A stretch of DNA of 64,000 bases from positions 1 to 64,000 of the forward strand of contig JASLQF010000027.1 of assembly GCA_030744625.1 (NCBI GenBank), read 5' to 3'. Below the pieces are notes generated by a model. The model was not told the DNA's origin. It saw only the letters and a list, made by a program, of their open reading frames with translations, and ran no database searches. The position numbers and the translations under genes are program-made. This document shows, one piece after another, positions 1 through 7,607 of this stretch. Numbering within the stretch: the first letter of the stretch is position 1; each line of letters starts with the position of its first letter. Origin of the DNA: Rhodospirillales bacterium. Its GTDB lineage: Bacteria; Pseudomonadota; Alphaproteobacteria; Rhodospirillales; JASLQF01.

Positions 1-36
1 GGAGAAAAAAGATCAAGAAACTGACCATCCATAACC

Positions 37-64
37 GCCGCTTGAACCATCAACGTCAAGCGGC
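37..64. other. Hairpin near the left edge
   Basis: Positions 37-45 (GCCGCTTGA) pair perfectly with 56-64 (TCAAGCGGC) around a 10-nt loop. No T-tract follows on either strand, so it is not a clear intrinsic terminator. The remainder of 1-173 shows no supported gene. Confidence 0.35.
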
Positions 65-173
65 TTAACATCAAACCAAGATGAGCCAGATCCTCCGTTA
101 AGAAATAGGCTCTGATGTCCCAAATGTTTTGATGACGGACAGGTCGCGGGAATATCTCAGCTTCCGTTTAGAG

Positions 174-557
174 CTACTGGCTCTCGGCTTCCTCCCGTTC
201 CGCCGCGGCCTGGAAGACTGCCTTCATGGCATCAATCACTTTGTCCAGAAATGCCTTGTCGCGAGCCGCCCGCTCTTGGCGCCGGCGCTTTTTATCAGCC
301 TCCAACTCCTCATAAGTTCTAGTTGGCGGCATCGCTGCCTGGACGCTTGTCGTGCAAACCAGCGAATCACCCTTGAGGCTGCACACCGCCACCTCACCCG
401 TTTGTTTGTTTAGACGCCAAACCCGGTCCGTGGTCGCTTTTACGATCTGGTAGATAGCTCCGTCCTCTCCCTTTGGTTCGTCCTCCGAGGCAGGCGCAAC
501 CGAAGTCGTAATAAGGAAGAACGCAAAAACGGGCAAACCAATCAAAAGCAATCTCAT
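174..557 (-). CDS. Small secreted hypothetical protein
   Basis: 127 aa, not recognised. The N-terminus is a Sec-type signal peptide: two positive or polar residues, a hydrophobic core at residues 3-17, and likely cleavage after APA near residue 23. The mature part has two cysteines (C59, C68) that could form a disulfide, inside a stretch that looks like a small beta-rich segment. The C-terminal 45 residues are highly charged, alternating Lys/Arg with Glu, and probably form a helix or coiled coil. The start is supported by GGAGG seven bases upstream of the ATG. A periplasmic location is inferred; the function is unknown. Confidence 0.7.
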   Translation of the reverse strand: MRLLLIGLPVFAFFLITTSVAPASEDEPKGEDGAIYQIVKATTDRVWRLNKQTGEVAVCSLKGDSLVCTTSVQAAMPPTRTYEELEADKKRRRQERAARDKAFLDKVIDAMKAVFQAAAEREEAESQ

Positions 558-687
558 GGCGCTACCTCCGCATCTTTACTTACCATCCGGAAATCCAGGG
601 ACCATACAACCTTCCCCTCCCAACGGTGTTGCCATTCTATCTTAGTTTTCCTTACCGGATTCAAGGAGCTTTTTCGCTGCGTCGAAA

Positions 688-714
688 TGACCGCTCTTTT
701 GCTAAGTGCGGTCA
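688..714. other. Non-coding stretch 558-995 with a small hairpin
   Basis: The 438 bases between the secreted protein and the SPOR-like lipoprotein contain no convincing gene. Two structures are visible. One is an inverted repeat in which TGACCGC (688-694) pairs with GCGGTCA (708-714). The other is the 12-bp tandem repeat listed separately. Short open frames here have arginine- and proline-rich, unstructured translations. Confidence 0.35.
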
Positions 715-899
715 CTGGTACAGGATAGGGAAACGAGTAAGATCCAGTGCCCAGGTGCGTCCTTGTCGGCCTACCCGCCTACACTTGAGCAAACAACTAA
801 TGCGATGCTCTTTGGTGGGGAACCGCGACAATGATCAACCAGTTCCCATTTTCATCCCGTCCGGTGCGCCAATTCCCCCACAACCTTGGTGGCCATCGG

Positions 900-947
900 C
901 CGCGCAAACCACCGCGCAAACCACCGCGTAAACCACCGCGCCAACGA
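900..947. repeat. 12-bp tandem repeat, about four copies
   Basis: The unit CCGCGCAAACCA occurs at 900-911 and 912-923. A one-base variant (CCGCGTAAACCA) occupies 924-935, and a decayed fourth copy occupies 936-947. The repeat ends about 50 bp downstream of the SPOR-like lipoprotein stop. There are no spacers, so it is not a CRISPR. Confidence 0.8.
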
Positions 948-995
948 TGCGTCCGTGCCGGCCGGGCGCGGGCGCCTCCGACCCCGGGGTTGACT

Positions 996-1769
996 TTACG
1001 AGGCGACGTCTTCGTCGCGCCGGCCGGGCCGGTTGGCGATGCCGCGCTCGGGCTCCCGCGCTTCCAGGCGCACCGGCCAGGCGTCATAGAAACCGGCGCG
1101 GACGATTGCCGTCACCGTCTCTTCGATGTCGTCCTTGGCGACCGGGCCCACCACCACCTGGTAGACCGTGCGCCCGCCATGGCGCGCCACCATGACCGAC
1201 GGCTCGAGATCCCCCACCAGCCCGATCAGTTGGCGGGCGTTGGCGGGCGCCGTGAAGCTGCCAAGCACGTAGTGGAGGCCGGCCTCCCCGGCGAGGCCGG
1301 TGGCCGTCTCCGTGCCGGGGTTCGGCGCGGGGCCGGGCCTGGGGCCGGACGCCAGCCGGACCGAGGGTACGTCGCCCCTGTCGACGCCGACCGCGCGGCT
1401 GCCCTTGGTGCGATCCCAGTCGACGGCCATGGGCGTCGGCTCGGCGCCCACCGGTGCGGGCTCGACCATGCCGGGAATGACGTCGAGCGCCGCGATGAAG
1501 ATGGTGTCGGCCGGCCCGTCGCGGCACACCTGGCCTTCGGTCACGGTCCGGTGCAGGGCGCAGTCACGCCCCACCGCCGCCGTGATGACGTGGTCGGAAA
1601 CGGACTTCTCCGTGGTCAGATAGCTGATTCCGTTGAGGGCCATGGAGGCCAGTTGCATCGGCAACGGAAGAGCGCACGCCGTAATGGCCAGGGGCGAGAC
1701 AACGGCCAACAGCGGCAGCCAGCGCGGCCAAAAGGGGCGTCCGGGGTCTTGGGGTCTTGGCGCCATCAT
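996..1769 (-). CDS. SPOR-like lipoprotein
   Basis: 257 aa from the chosen ATG, which has AGGAGG five bases upstream; the adjacent ATG at 1766 is an alternative. A hydrophobic N-terminal stretch ends in a lipobox-like ITAC with Cys32, predicting a lipid-anchored protein. The middle is Pro/Gly-rich. The C-terminal 80 residues have the alternation of a SPOR domain: YVLGSF, then a segment containing NA and L residues, then YQVVVGP. SPOR domains bind denuded peptidoglycan at division sites; that role here is inferred. It stands alone, with AT-rich DNA upstream. Confidence 0.65.
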   Translation of the reverse strand: MMAPRPQDPGRPFWPRWLPLLAVVSPLAITACALPLPMQLASMALNGISYLTTEKSVSDHVITAAVGRDCALHRTVTEGQVCRDGPADTIFIAALDVIPGMVEPAPVGAEPTPMAVDWDRTKGSRAVGVDRGDVPSVRLASGPRPGPAPNPGTETATGLAGEAGLHYVLGSFTAPANARQLIGLVGDLEPSVMVARHGGRTVYQVVVGPVAKDDIEETVTAIVRAGFYDAWPVRLEAREPERGIANRPGRRDEDVAS

Positions 1770-1849
1770 CGGTTCCTCCTGTTCAGGTATTTTCATTCGC
1801 GCGTTACTGTGCGCGATTGTCGGGATTCTTCCCGTTATTTTTAATATAC

Positions 1850-1985
1850 GATTCACATTTATACCACACATGTAAATATAACACGCATATTAAGTTATGC
1901 CAACAAATACTATTTAACTAATATTTTATATAATTTTACAGTAAATTTTCCATATCTTCTTTTTGTATTGAATCTAGTGCGTTTT
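1850..1985. other. AT-rich island in non-coding stretch 1770-2239
   Basis: About 130 bp of strongly AT-rich sequence in an otherwise GC-rich window, upstream of the SPOR-like lipoprotein and not coding in any convincing frame. It probably contains the promoter of that gene. Alternatively it is a remnant of foreign DNA. The flanking 1986-2239 carries only short, unsupported open frames. Confidence 0.5.
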
Positions 1986-2239
1986 ATGCCTTCGGACCCC
2001 TTTGTGTGTCAATTTTTTCTTTCGAGATATTTTGAGCGCAATAGACCCGCCGCCCATGTCTTGGCGCTTGATGCCCTCCAGCGGCCCGGCGGCGCCATAT
2101 GCGCCATCGGCCTCGCGTCGGCGGTGAGCGTGGTCGCCCCCATTGTCGCCGCCCACGGTTGATCCCAGCCAGCGGCGGCGCACCGGCGCGTGCTATGATC
2201 GCCGGCGCGCCGAAGCATCCGGGAGGGAGGGCCAATACC

Positions 2240-3136
2240 ATGACCACCAGCGCCATCGATACCGTCGGTTTCATCGGCCTCGGGGTCATGGGCGAGCCCA
2301 TGTGCGGCCATCTGGCGACCAAGTGCGGGCGGCCGGTGGTCGCCTTCGATATCGACGCGGCTCCCCTGGCCCGGCTCGCCGGGGACGGCGCCGTGGCGGC
2401 GGCCTCGGTGGCCGAGGTGGCCGAGCGCGCCGAACTCATCGTGCTGTGCCTGCCCGGCGGCGCCGAGCTCGAGGCCGTGGCAACGGGCGGCGGCGGCCTT
2501 CTCGGCCACTGCCGGGCCGGCGCCACCGTGGTCGACACCGGCACGTCGCCGGTCGCCCTGAGCCGCGACCTCGCCGCGCGCTTCGCCGAGCGCGGGGTGG
2601 ACTACGCCGACGCGCCGGTGGCCCGCGGCCGCGCCGCGGCGCAACAGGGCACCCTCAGCACCATGGTCGGGGCCAGCCCGCCGGTGTTGGCCCGCATCCG
2701 GCCTTTCCTGGAATGCTACGCCACCGACGTCACCCATTGCGGCGATGTCGGCGCCGGCCAGGTGGTCAAGCTGATGAACAACATGGTGCTGTTCCAGAAC
2801 GTCCACGCCCTGGCCGAGGCCCTGGCCATCGGACGCCGCGCCGGGGTCGACGGCGCGGTTCTGTTCGGGTGTCTCGCCAAGGGCTCCGGCGACAGTTTCG
2901 CGCTCGGCAGCCACGGCATGAAGGCGTTGCTGCCCGGCGTCTTCCCGGAACGCGCCTTCTCCACCGACTATGCGCTGAAGGACCTGGCCTACGCCCTGGT
3001 CCTGGCTGGGGAAACGGGAATCGAGGCGCCCGGCGCCCGCGCCACGGAACGCCTGCTCGAGGCGTCGCGCGCCGCCGGTCACGCGAAAGAGTATTTTCCG
3101 GCCCTCATCGACGTTGTGGAGCGCGGCGCCGATTGA
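2240..3136 (+). CDS. NAD(P)-dependent beta-hydroxyacid dehydrogenase (3-hydroxyisobutyrate dehydrogenase family)
   Basis: 298 aa. The N-terminal Rossmann domain opens with the family signature GFIGLGVMGEPM. The substrate-binding motif DTGTSPV lies near residue 100, and the helix GAGQVVKLMNN carries the conserved catalytic lysine. Length is typical of the family. Members oxidise beta-hydroxyacids such as 3-hydroxyisobutyrate, tartronate semialdehyde or gamma-hydroxybutyrate; the substrate cannot be read from sequence. A purine-rich GGGAGGGAGG lies 10 bases upstream of the chosen ATG. The gene converges with the DUF2848 gene, leaving 18 bp between stops. Confidence 0.85.
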   Translation: MTTSAIDTVGFIGLGVMGEPMCGHLATKCGRPVVAFDIDAAPLARLAGDGAVAAASVAEVAERAELIVLCLPGGAELEAVATGGGGLLGHCRAGATVVDTGTSPVALSRDLAARFAERGVDYADAPVARGRAAAQQGTLSTMVGASPPVLARIRPFLECYATDVTHCGDVGAGQVVKLMNNMVLFQNVHALAEALAIGRRAGVDGAVLFGCLAKGSGDSFALGSHGMKALLPGVFPERAFSTDYALKDLAYALVLAGETGIEAPGARATERLLEASRAAGHAKEYFPALIDVVERGAD

Positions 3137-3154
3137 CGGCGGCGCCCACTCGGA

Positions 3155-3853
3155 TCAGCCCAGGTTGGGCAGCTCGGCCACCGAGTAGCCGTGGCGGATG
3201 GTGCGCCCCAGGACCGGGTCCTCGAGCTCGAATTCGAAGCGCTCGGCGGGGCGCACGCCGCCCTCGACCGCCAACGTTCCTCCGAAAATGATGGTGCCGT
3301 CCTCGGGTGCCCCATCTTCCCCGTAATAGCCTTCAAGCAGCACTTCGGGGCTCAGCAGGCCGGCCACCGTCCCTTCCTGGTATAGGGTGCGCTGGCCTCC
3401 GATTGTGGCGAAGGCACGGATGACGACATCGTCCCAATGGGGCGCCACCTCGGCGTAGGGCCAGAACTCGGACGCGATCGGCTTGTCGCAGATTTGCTTG
3501 GCGACGGTGATGCCGACGGTCTCGACCTTGCGGTCGGTGTGATCGGAGCCGGCCCCCACCCACAAGGTCCCCCCGGCCTGGAGCAGGACGAATTCGACCT
3601 CGCCGCTGCTGTCCGCTCCCATGCACTGGATTTCGTCGTCGGTGGTGATGCGCCGTGCCCCGACACGGTAATACAACGGGGTGGTCGTGGGCCGGGGCAC
3701 GCCGATTTTCACAAGCTCTGTGATGTGCTCTTCCATGGCCGTTTTGTCGCGGGCCGTCCACCCGCCGATGATGGCCTGGCTTATGGCCACCGTATGAGTG
3801 CGGCGGGCCGAACCTTCGATGAAGGCGAGATCGAGATGAACGGAGCTGGGCAT
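3155..3853 (-). CDS. DUF2848 family protein (fumarylacetoacetase-like fold)
   Basis: 232 aa. The central motif GAGSDHTDRKVE followed by AKQICDKPIA is typical of DUF2848, a group related to fumarylacetoacetate hydrolases that is often found next to amidases. The motif acids would be the presumed metal ligands. The start ATG is four bases after the amidase's true stop at 3858, so the two genes are tightly coupled. Because of a one-base frameshift in the amidase, an uninterrupted reading frame runs through both genes; this is an artefact of that mutation, not a fusion. A hydrolytic role on an amide-derived acid is inferred. Confidence 0.8.
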   Translation of the reverse strand: MPSSVHLDLAFIEGSARRTHTVAISQAIIGGWTARDKTAMEEHITELVKIGVPRPTTTPLYYRVGARRITTDDEIQCMGADSSGEVEFVLLQAGGTLWVGAGSDHTDRKVETVGITVAKQICDKPIASEFWPYAEVAPHWDDVVIRAFATIGGQRTLYQEGTVAGLLSPEVLLEGYYGEDGAPEDGTIIFGGTLAVEGGVRPAERFEFELEDPVLGRTIRHGYSVAELPNLG

Positions 3854-3857
3854 GGTG

Positions 3858-5215
3858 TCATCCTCGCGGCGGATTTGGGGAAACGATCCCTTCGATGCCG
3901 GCGGCCAGGGACAGCAGACGCCGATCGTCGCCGTGCTCGCCGACGAGCATGAGACCGACCGGCGCTTCCCCCTCGGCGTGGCAGGGAAGCGAGATGGCCG
4001 TGCGGTCGAGTATGTTGTCGACCATGGTGTTGCGGAGAACCAGGAGGTTGCCCGCATCGACGCCTCGGGGCCCTCCAGCTCGGCCAGGGTGGGGGCGGTG
4101 ATGGCCACCGCTGGCATGACGAGGGCGTCGAATCGCCGGCTCACCCGGTGCACGCGCTCGATCAGGTCGCGCCGGGCGCGCACGGCATCGATGTAATCGG
4201 CGGCGCTTTGTTGCTTGGGCAGGTCGAAGCGCGCCAGAATCCAGGGGTCGTACCTGTCGGCGTACTTGTCGACGAACGGCCGGTGCCACGCATGGGCCTC
4301 CATGCCGACGATGCCGCCATTCCTGTTGACACCCGGGATTTCCGTCAGTTCGTCCAAGGCGATCTCGGTGATCCTGGCGCCGGCCTCGGAAAGCCTGCGC
4401 AACGCATGCTCATAGGTCCGGGCCACGTGGTCGTCGAGATCATCGAGGACGTAGGAGCGGGGCGCGCTGAGGCGGAGGCCGTCGGCAGGGAACGGCTCGG
4501 CGTCCTTGACCTGGCGACCGGCGACCACGCTGTCGACGATGGCGCAGCACGACACGCTGTTGGCAAGCGGCCCCACGGAATCGAACGACGCCGAGAGCGG
4601 CACCACGCCCTCCCTGGGTATGCGCTTGGCGGTCGATTTGAAGCCGACGATTCCGCAAAGGGCGGCGGGGATGCGGCACGAGCCGCCGGTATCGGTGCCC
4701 AGGGTGGCGCCGGCCATGCCGTCGGCGACCGACACCGCGCCGCCCGAGGTCGAGCCTCCCGGGATGCGGCCCGCCGCCCGGTCATGGGGATTGAGGGGCG
4801 TGCCGTAGTGGGGGTTGATGCCGAGCCCGGAATAGGCGAACTCGGTCATGTTGGTCTTGCCCATGATGACGAAGCCGGCCGCCTTGAGCCGCGCCACCAC
4901 GGGGGCGTCGCGGGCCGCTTTCGGCTGGTCCAGCAGGACCTTCGAGCCGGCCCGCGTCACTTCTCCGGCGACGTCGAAAAGGTCCTTGATGGAGAACGGA
5001 ATGCCGGCGAAGGGCGACGGCGCGTGTCCCGACCGGCGCATGAGGTCGGCGCCGTCGGCGGCGTCGCGGGCGGCGTCGGCATCGAACTCGATGAAGACGC
5101 GCCGTCCCTCCCCCGTCTCGTCGAGTATGCGCTCCACGCATGTCTCCACCAGGGAACGGCTGGTCTCGGAACCGTCGTCCAATTTCGCGGCAAGCTGCTT
5201 AAGAGTCTGGCCCAT
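3858..5215 (-). pseudogene. Amidase (GatA/amidase-signature family), frameshifted
   Basis: The amidase signature is complete in the first frame. It has SIKDLFD with the catalytic Lys, GGSTSGG with the cis-Ser, and GTDTGGSCRIPAALCG with the Ser nucleophile. Near 4055-4075, just after a GGGGCCC run, the frame shifts by one base. The proper C-terminus (GNLLVLRNTMVDN, then SLPCHAEG, ending at 3858) continues in another frame. The shift could be a real inactivation or a homopolymer error. The first codons (MGQTL) lie inside the left arm of a fold-back repeat, and no Shine-Dalgarno precedes the ATG. It likely hydrolyses an amide for the DUF2848/cupin/PreA set. Confidence 0.75.
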
Positions 5216-5468
5216 AATCTATTGTGTGCTTTCAAAGCCTTGTGTTCGTGCCCCGGTAGGAGAGGCGGCCGCCGTGATGCTGGAGCATCACAAGGGCGCC
5301 TCGACGCATCGGGGCGCGAACACAAGGCTCCCGTTGGGCGAGCTGGAAGGGCGCCCCTGCGGCGTCAAGACGCCTCGCCGATGCTCCACCATCGCCTTCG
5401 CCGCCTTTCCTGGCATTGGCACCCTTCCACCTCTTTGAAAACACGCAATAGATTATGGGCCGGACTCT
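5202..5468. repeat. 267-bp fold-back (MITE-like) element
   Basis: The outer arms, 5202-5237 and 5433-5468, are inverted repeats matching at 33 of 36 positions and beginning AGAGTCYGGCCCATAATC. Two further inverted pairs are nested inside. One pairs 5236-5254 with 5311-5329 (18 of 19), capped by a perfect GTGATGCT/AGCATCAC hairpin. The other pairs 5340-5355 with 5418-5433 (14 of 16). The whole would fold as a three-way, Y-shaped structure. No convincing target duplication is visible and no transposase is encoded. The left arm overlaps the first five codons of the amidase. The remaining 5469-5599 is otherwise empty. Confidence 0.8.
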
Positions 5469-5599
5469 GAGGGTAGACATCGGCTAAAGGCACTTTCACC
5501 CGGCCATCACCGGGACGCGCCGGCCAGGCCGTCGTCGCGTCGGCCCACGTCGCCGGCGTGGCGTATCTTGGGGATGCATTCCGCGCCGGGCGGAACCCG

Positions 5600-5980
5600 T
5601 CACTGCGGGTCGTAGTAATGCATCTCGAGCAGGATACAACCGGTCTCCGAGCGGAAGGGCCCGTGCGACACGCCCGGCGGCCGGCAACAATAGGTGCCCT
5701 GGCGGAAGGTCTCGCCACCGGTGCCGTCGGGATTGCTGTCGGCGATCAGCTCCCCCTGAAGGATGAACACCTCTTCCCAGTGATCGTGCACGAAGGGCTC
5801 AGACGTATAGGCGCCGGGCATGAAGCGGAGGATGCGCGTATAGCCGCCGCTCTTGTTCTCCAGATCGATCGATCCGGCCAGGACCTTCAGTTGGATTCCT
5901 TCGGGGTATCCGGGGAGAGTGCCCCATCCCTCGGTGAAATCGACCTGGTAGAATTCCTTGTGCTCTTTGTTTACGGCCAT
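5600..5980 (-). CDS. Cupin-domain protein
   Basis: 126 aa, a single cupin barrel. The metal-binding motif is visible as HDHWEEV (His65, His67, Glu69/70) with the second-motif histidine in PPGVSHGPF (His106). This resembles ChrR-type and small dioxygenase-like cupins. GGAGAG lies six bases upstream of the ATG. It sits between the preA-like gene (92 bp upstream, same strand) and the fold-back element in front of the amidase. It probably belongs to the same catabolic operon, but the reaction cannot be assigned. Confidence 0.8.
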   Translation of the reverse strand: MAVNKEHKEFYQVDFTEGWGTLPGYPEGIQLKVLAGSIDLENKSGGYTRILRFMPGAYTSEPFVHDHWEEVFILQGELIADSNPDGTGGETFRQGTYCCRPPGVSHGPFRSETGCILLEMHYYDPQ

Positions 5981-6072
5981 TGCTTTCTCTCCGTTTTCTT
6001 ACGGGCGACCCGGACAAGGAGACCGGGGACGGACGCGACGAACGAGCCGCCATTCCCGGCCTCGGGGAAAAC

Positions 6073-7398
6073 CTATGCGGTTTCCTTCAAGAGGCTCTTG
6101 CCGATCGACTCCGGGTTGTTGCGGCGGGTCTTGAACTTGTCGTGCTCGTAAACGCCGTCTGGAATGTTGAAGTAACCCTTGGCCATTTGCTCGGGTGTCG
6201 TCGGGTGCATGGAGATGGCCTTGAATGGGCAGACGTCGTAGCACAGCTCGCACCCGATGCAATTTTCCGGATGCAGCCCGACGTGCCCGTCGGCTTGGCT
6301 GAGTGCCTCGTAGAAGCACATCTGAATGCACACCGTACACGTCGGGTTGTTGCAGGCATCGTGGTCGATCTGCGCGTTCATGCGCGACTTCTTGAACTGA
6401 TCGCTGTAGTCCGACGCCGCCATGTCCGAAGCGATGCCCTGCATGGACGCGATGTCGGGATAGCCGTGATCGTCCATGAACTGGTTGACGCCGGCGATGA
6501 TCTTGGGCAGCCACTTGATGCCCTTGATCATCAGCACCGAGCCGATCTGCACGATGCCGGCGCCGGCCATGATGAACTCGACGACGTCGCGGTGGTCGAA
6601 TATGCCGTTGGAACCCGATATGGGGATGCCCACTTCCTGGCGAATGCGGTGCACCCAACGCAGCGTCAGGGGCTTCGTCCAGGTGCCGCCGATGCCGGCG
6701 GGACCGCCGATGTCCGGGGTCCCGGTCTCGATATCGATGGAGAAACCGGTGTAACGGTTGGTGGCGTTTACCGCCGCCGCGCCCGCCTCCTTGACCTTCC
6801 GCGCCACCTCGACCGGCTGCGATTGGTCGGGGGTCAGCTTGACCATGATGGGAATGTCGACGGCCTCGATGACGGCCGCCGTCACGTCCGCCGCCATGTT
6901 CGGATCCTGGCCGATCATGCTGCCGCCGACGACGCCGGGCATCATGGCCGGGTGGGGGCAGCCGAAATTAAGCTCGGCCAGGGGCAGTCCGCAGTCCTCG
7001 ATGGTGCGGGCGATGTCCTTCCAGCCGTCGATATCGTGGGCGCCGACGCTGCCGATGAGATGGGCGCCGTGATCGGCCGCGTACTTCTGGCCTTCCTTGA
7101 GGTAGGGGATCCACTCCTTGTAGTGGGTGCTGGAATAGCCCGAGCGGCTGTAGAAGACGAAGTCCCGGGGCACCTTGCCGTGGATGACCTGGCCCTTGTC
7201 GTTCATGACGAAGTACTTGGAGTTCTGGGTCAGGCGCGCCATGTCCTCGATGTCGGTGAGCGTCTTGACGATGGCGCCGGCGGCGCCGCCATCGAAACAC
7301 TGCTTGATGAGGTCCGGGCTGTTGGTGGTTTCCAGGGACGCTATGACCGTTGGATTCTTGAACTTGAGGCCGCAGAATTCGAGTTCCGTGTTCGCCAT
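6073..7398 (-). CDS. preA: PreA-like dihydropyrimidine dehydrogenase subunit (FMN / 4Fe-4S)
   Basis: 441 aa. Residues 1-320 form a dihydroorotate-dehydrogenase-type FMN barrel with NFGCPHPAMM as the active-site loop and ISGSNGIFDHRDVVEFIMAG as the phosphate-binding end. The C-terminus is a ferredoxin domain. Its second cluster motif is canonical (CIGCELCYDVCP). The first is CNNPTCTVCIQMC, two residues longer between the first cysteines than usual. In E. coli, PreA works with the NADH-binding PreT; no PreT is encoded nearby. GGAAGGA sits three bases upstream of the ATG. Reduction of a pyrimidine-like ring is the family role; the true substrate here is uncertain. Confidence 0.85.
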   Translation of the reverse strand: MANTELEFCGLKFKNPTVIASLETTNSPDLIKQCFDGGAAGAIVKTLTDIEDMARLTQNSKYFVMNDKGQVIHGKVPRDFVFYSRSGYSSTHYKEWIPYLKEGQKYAADHGAHLIGSVGAHDIDGWKDIARTIEDCGLPLAELNFGCPHPAMMPGVVGGSMIGQDPNMAADVTAAVIEAVDIPIMVKLTPDQSQPVEVARKVKEAGAAAVNATNRYTGFSIDIETGTPDIGGPAGIGGTWTKPLTLRWVHRIRQEVGIPISGSNGIFDHRDVVEFIMAGAGIVQIGSVLMIKGIKWLPKIIAGVNQFMDDHGYPDIASMQGIASDMAASDYSDQFKKSRMNAQIDHDACNNPTCTVCIQMCFYEALSQADGHVGLHPENCIGCELCYDVCPFKAISMHPTTPEQMAKGYFNIPDGVYEHDKFKTRRNNPESIGKSLLKETA

Positions 7399-7471
7399 CG
7401 TTCCTTCCCCCTTCTCGGGTTACCCGCGCCACCCGTGCCATCGGCGCCAAGTGGGCCAAACCGACCTTGTA

Positions 7472-7485
7472 ATCAGTATACTGAT
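7472..7485. promoter_or_regulatory. Candidate operator palindrome in a divergent promoter region
   Basis: ATCAGTATACTGAT is a perfect 14-bp palindrome in the 209-bp gap between the divergent preA-like gene and the DMT transporter gene. It lies in a locally AT-rich patch where promoters would be expected. Its size and symmetry suit a GntR-type dimeric repressor. No regulator gene is adjacent, so the binding protein is unknown. Confidence 0.45.
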
Positions 7486-7607
7486 CATTTTCCTTGGAGT
7501 CAATGGCGGCTTCTATTTCCCGCCGATGTTGACGCGCCGCCCCGACGCGCCGAGGATCGAGTCGCGAGGCACCGCCCACTTCCCCGTTTCCCGGAAACCG
7601 AATCGCC

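Noticed and set aside
626-931. Plus-strand open frame in the 558-995 gap
   Set aside because: It has no ribosome-binding site or recognisable domain, and its end is made of the 12-bp tandem repeat.
831-1844. Plus-strand open frame opposite the SPOR-like lipoprotein
   Set aside because: Its translation is Arg/Pro/Gly-rich without domain character. The minus-strand gene has a strong Shine-Dalgarno, a lipobox and a SPOR-like domain.
3155-5215. A single amidase-DUF2848 fusion protein of 686 aa
   Set aside because: About 65 residues between the two domains are low-complexity out-of-frame sequence. The true amidase C-terminus is found in another frame, and the DUF2848 part has its own ATG.
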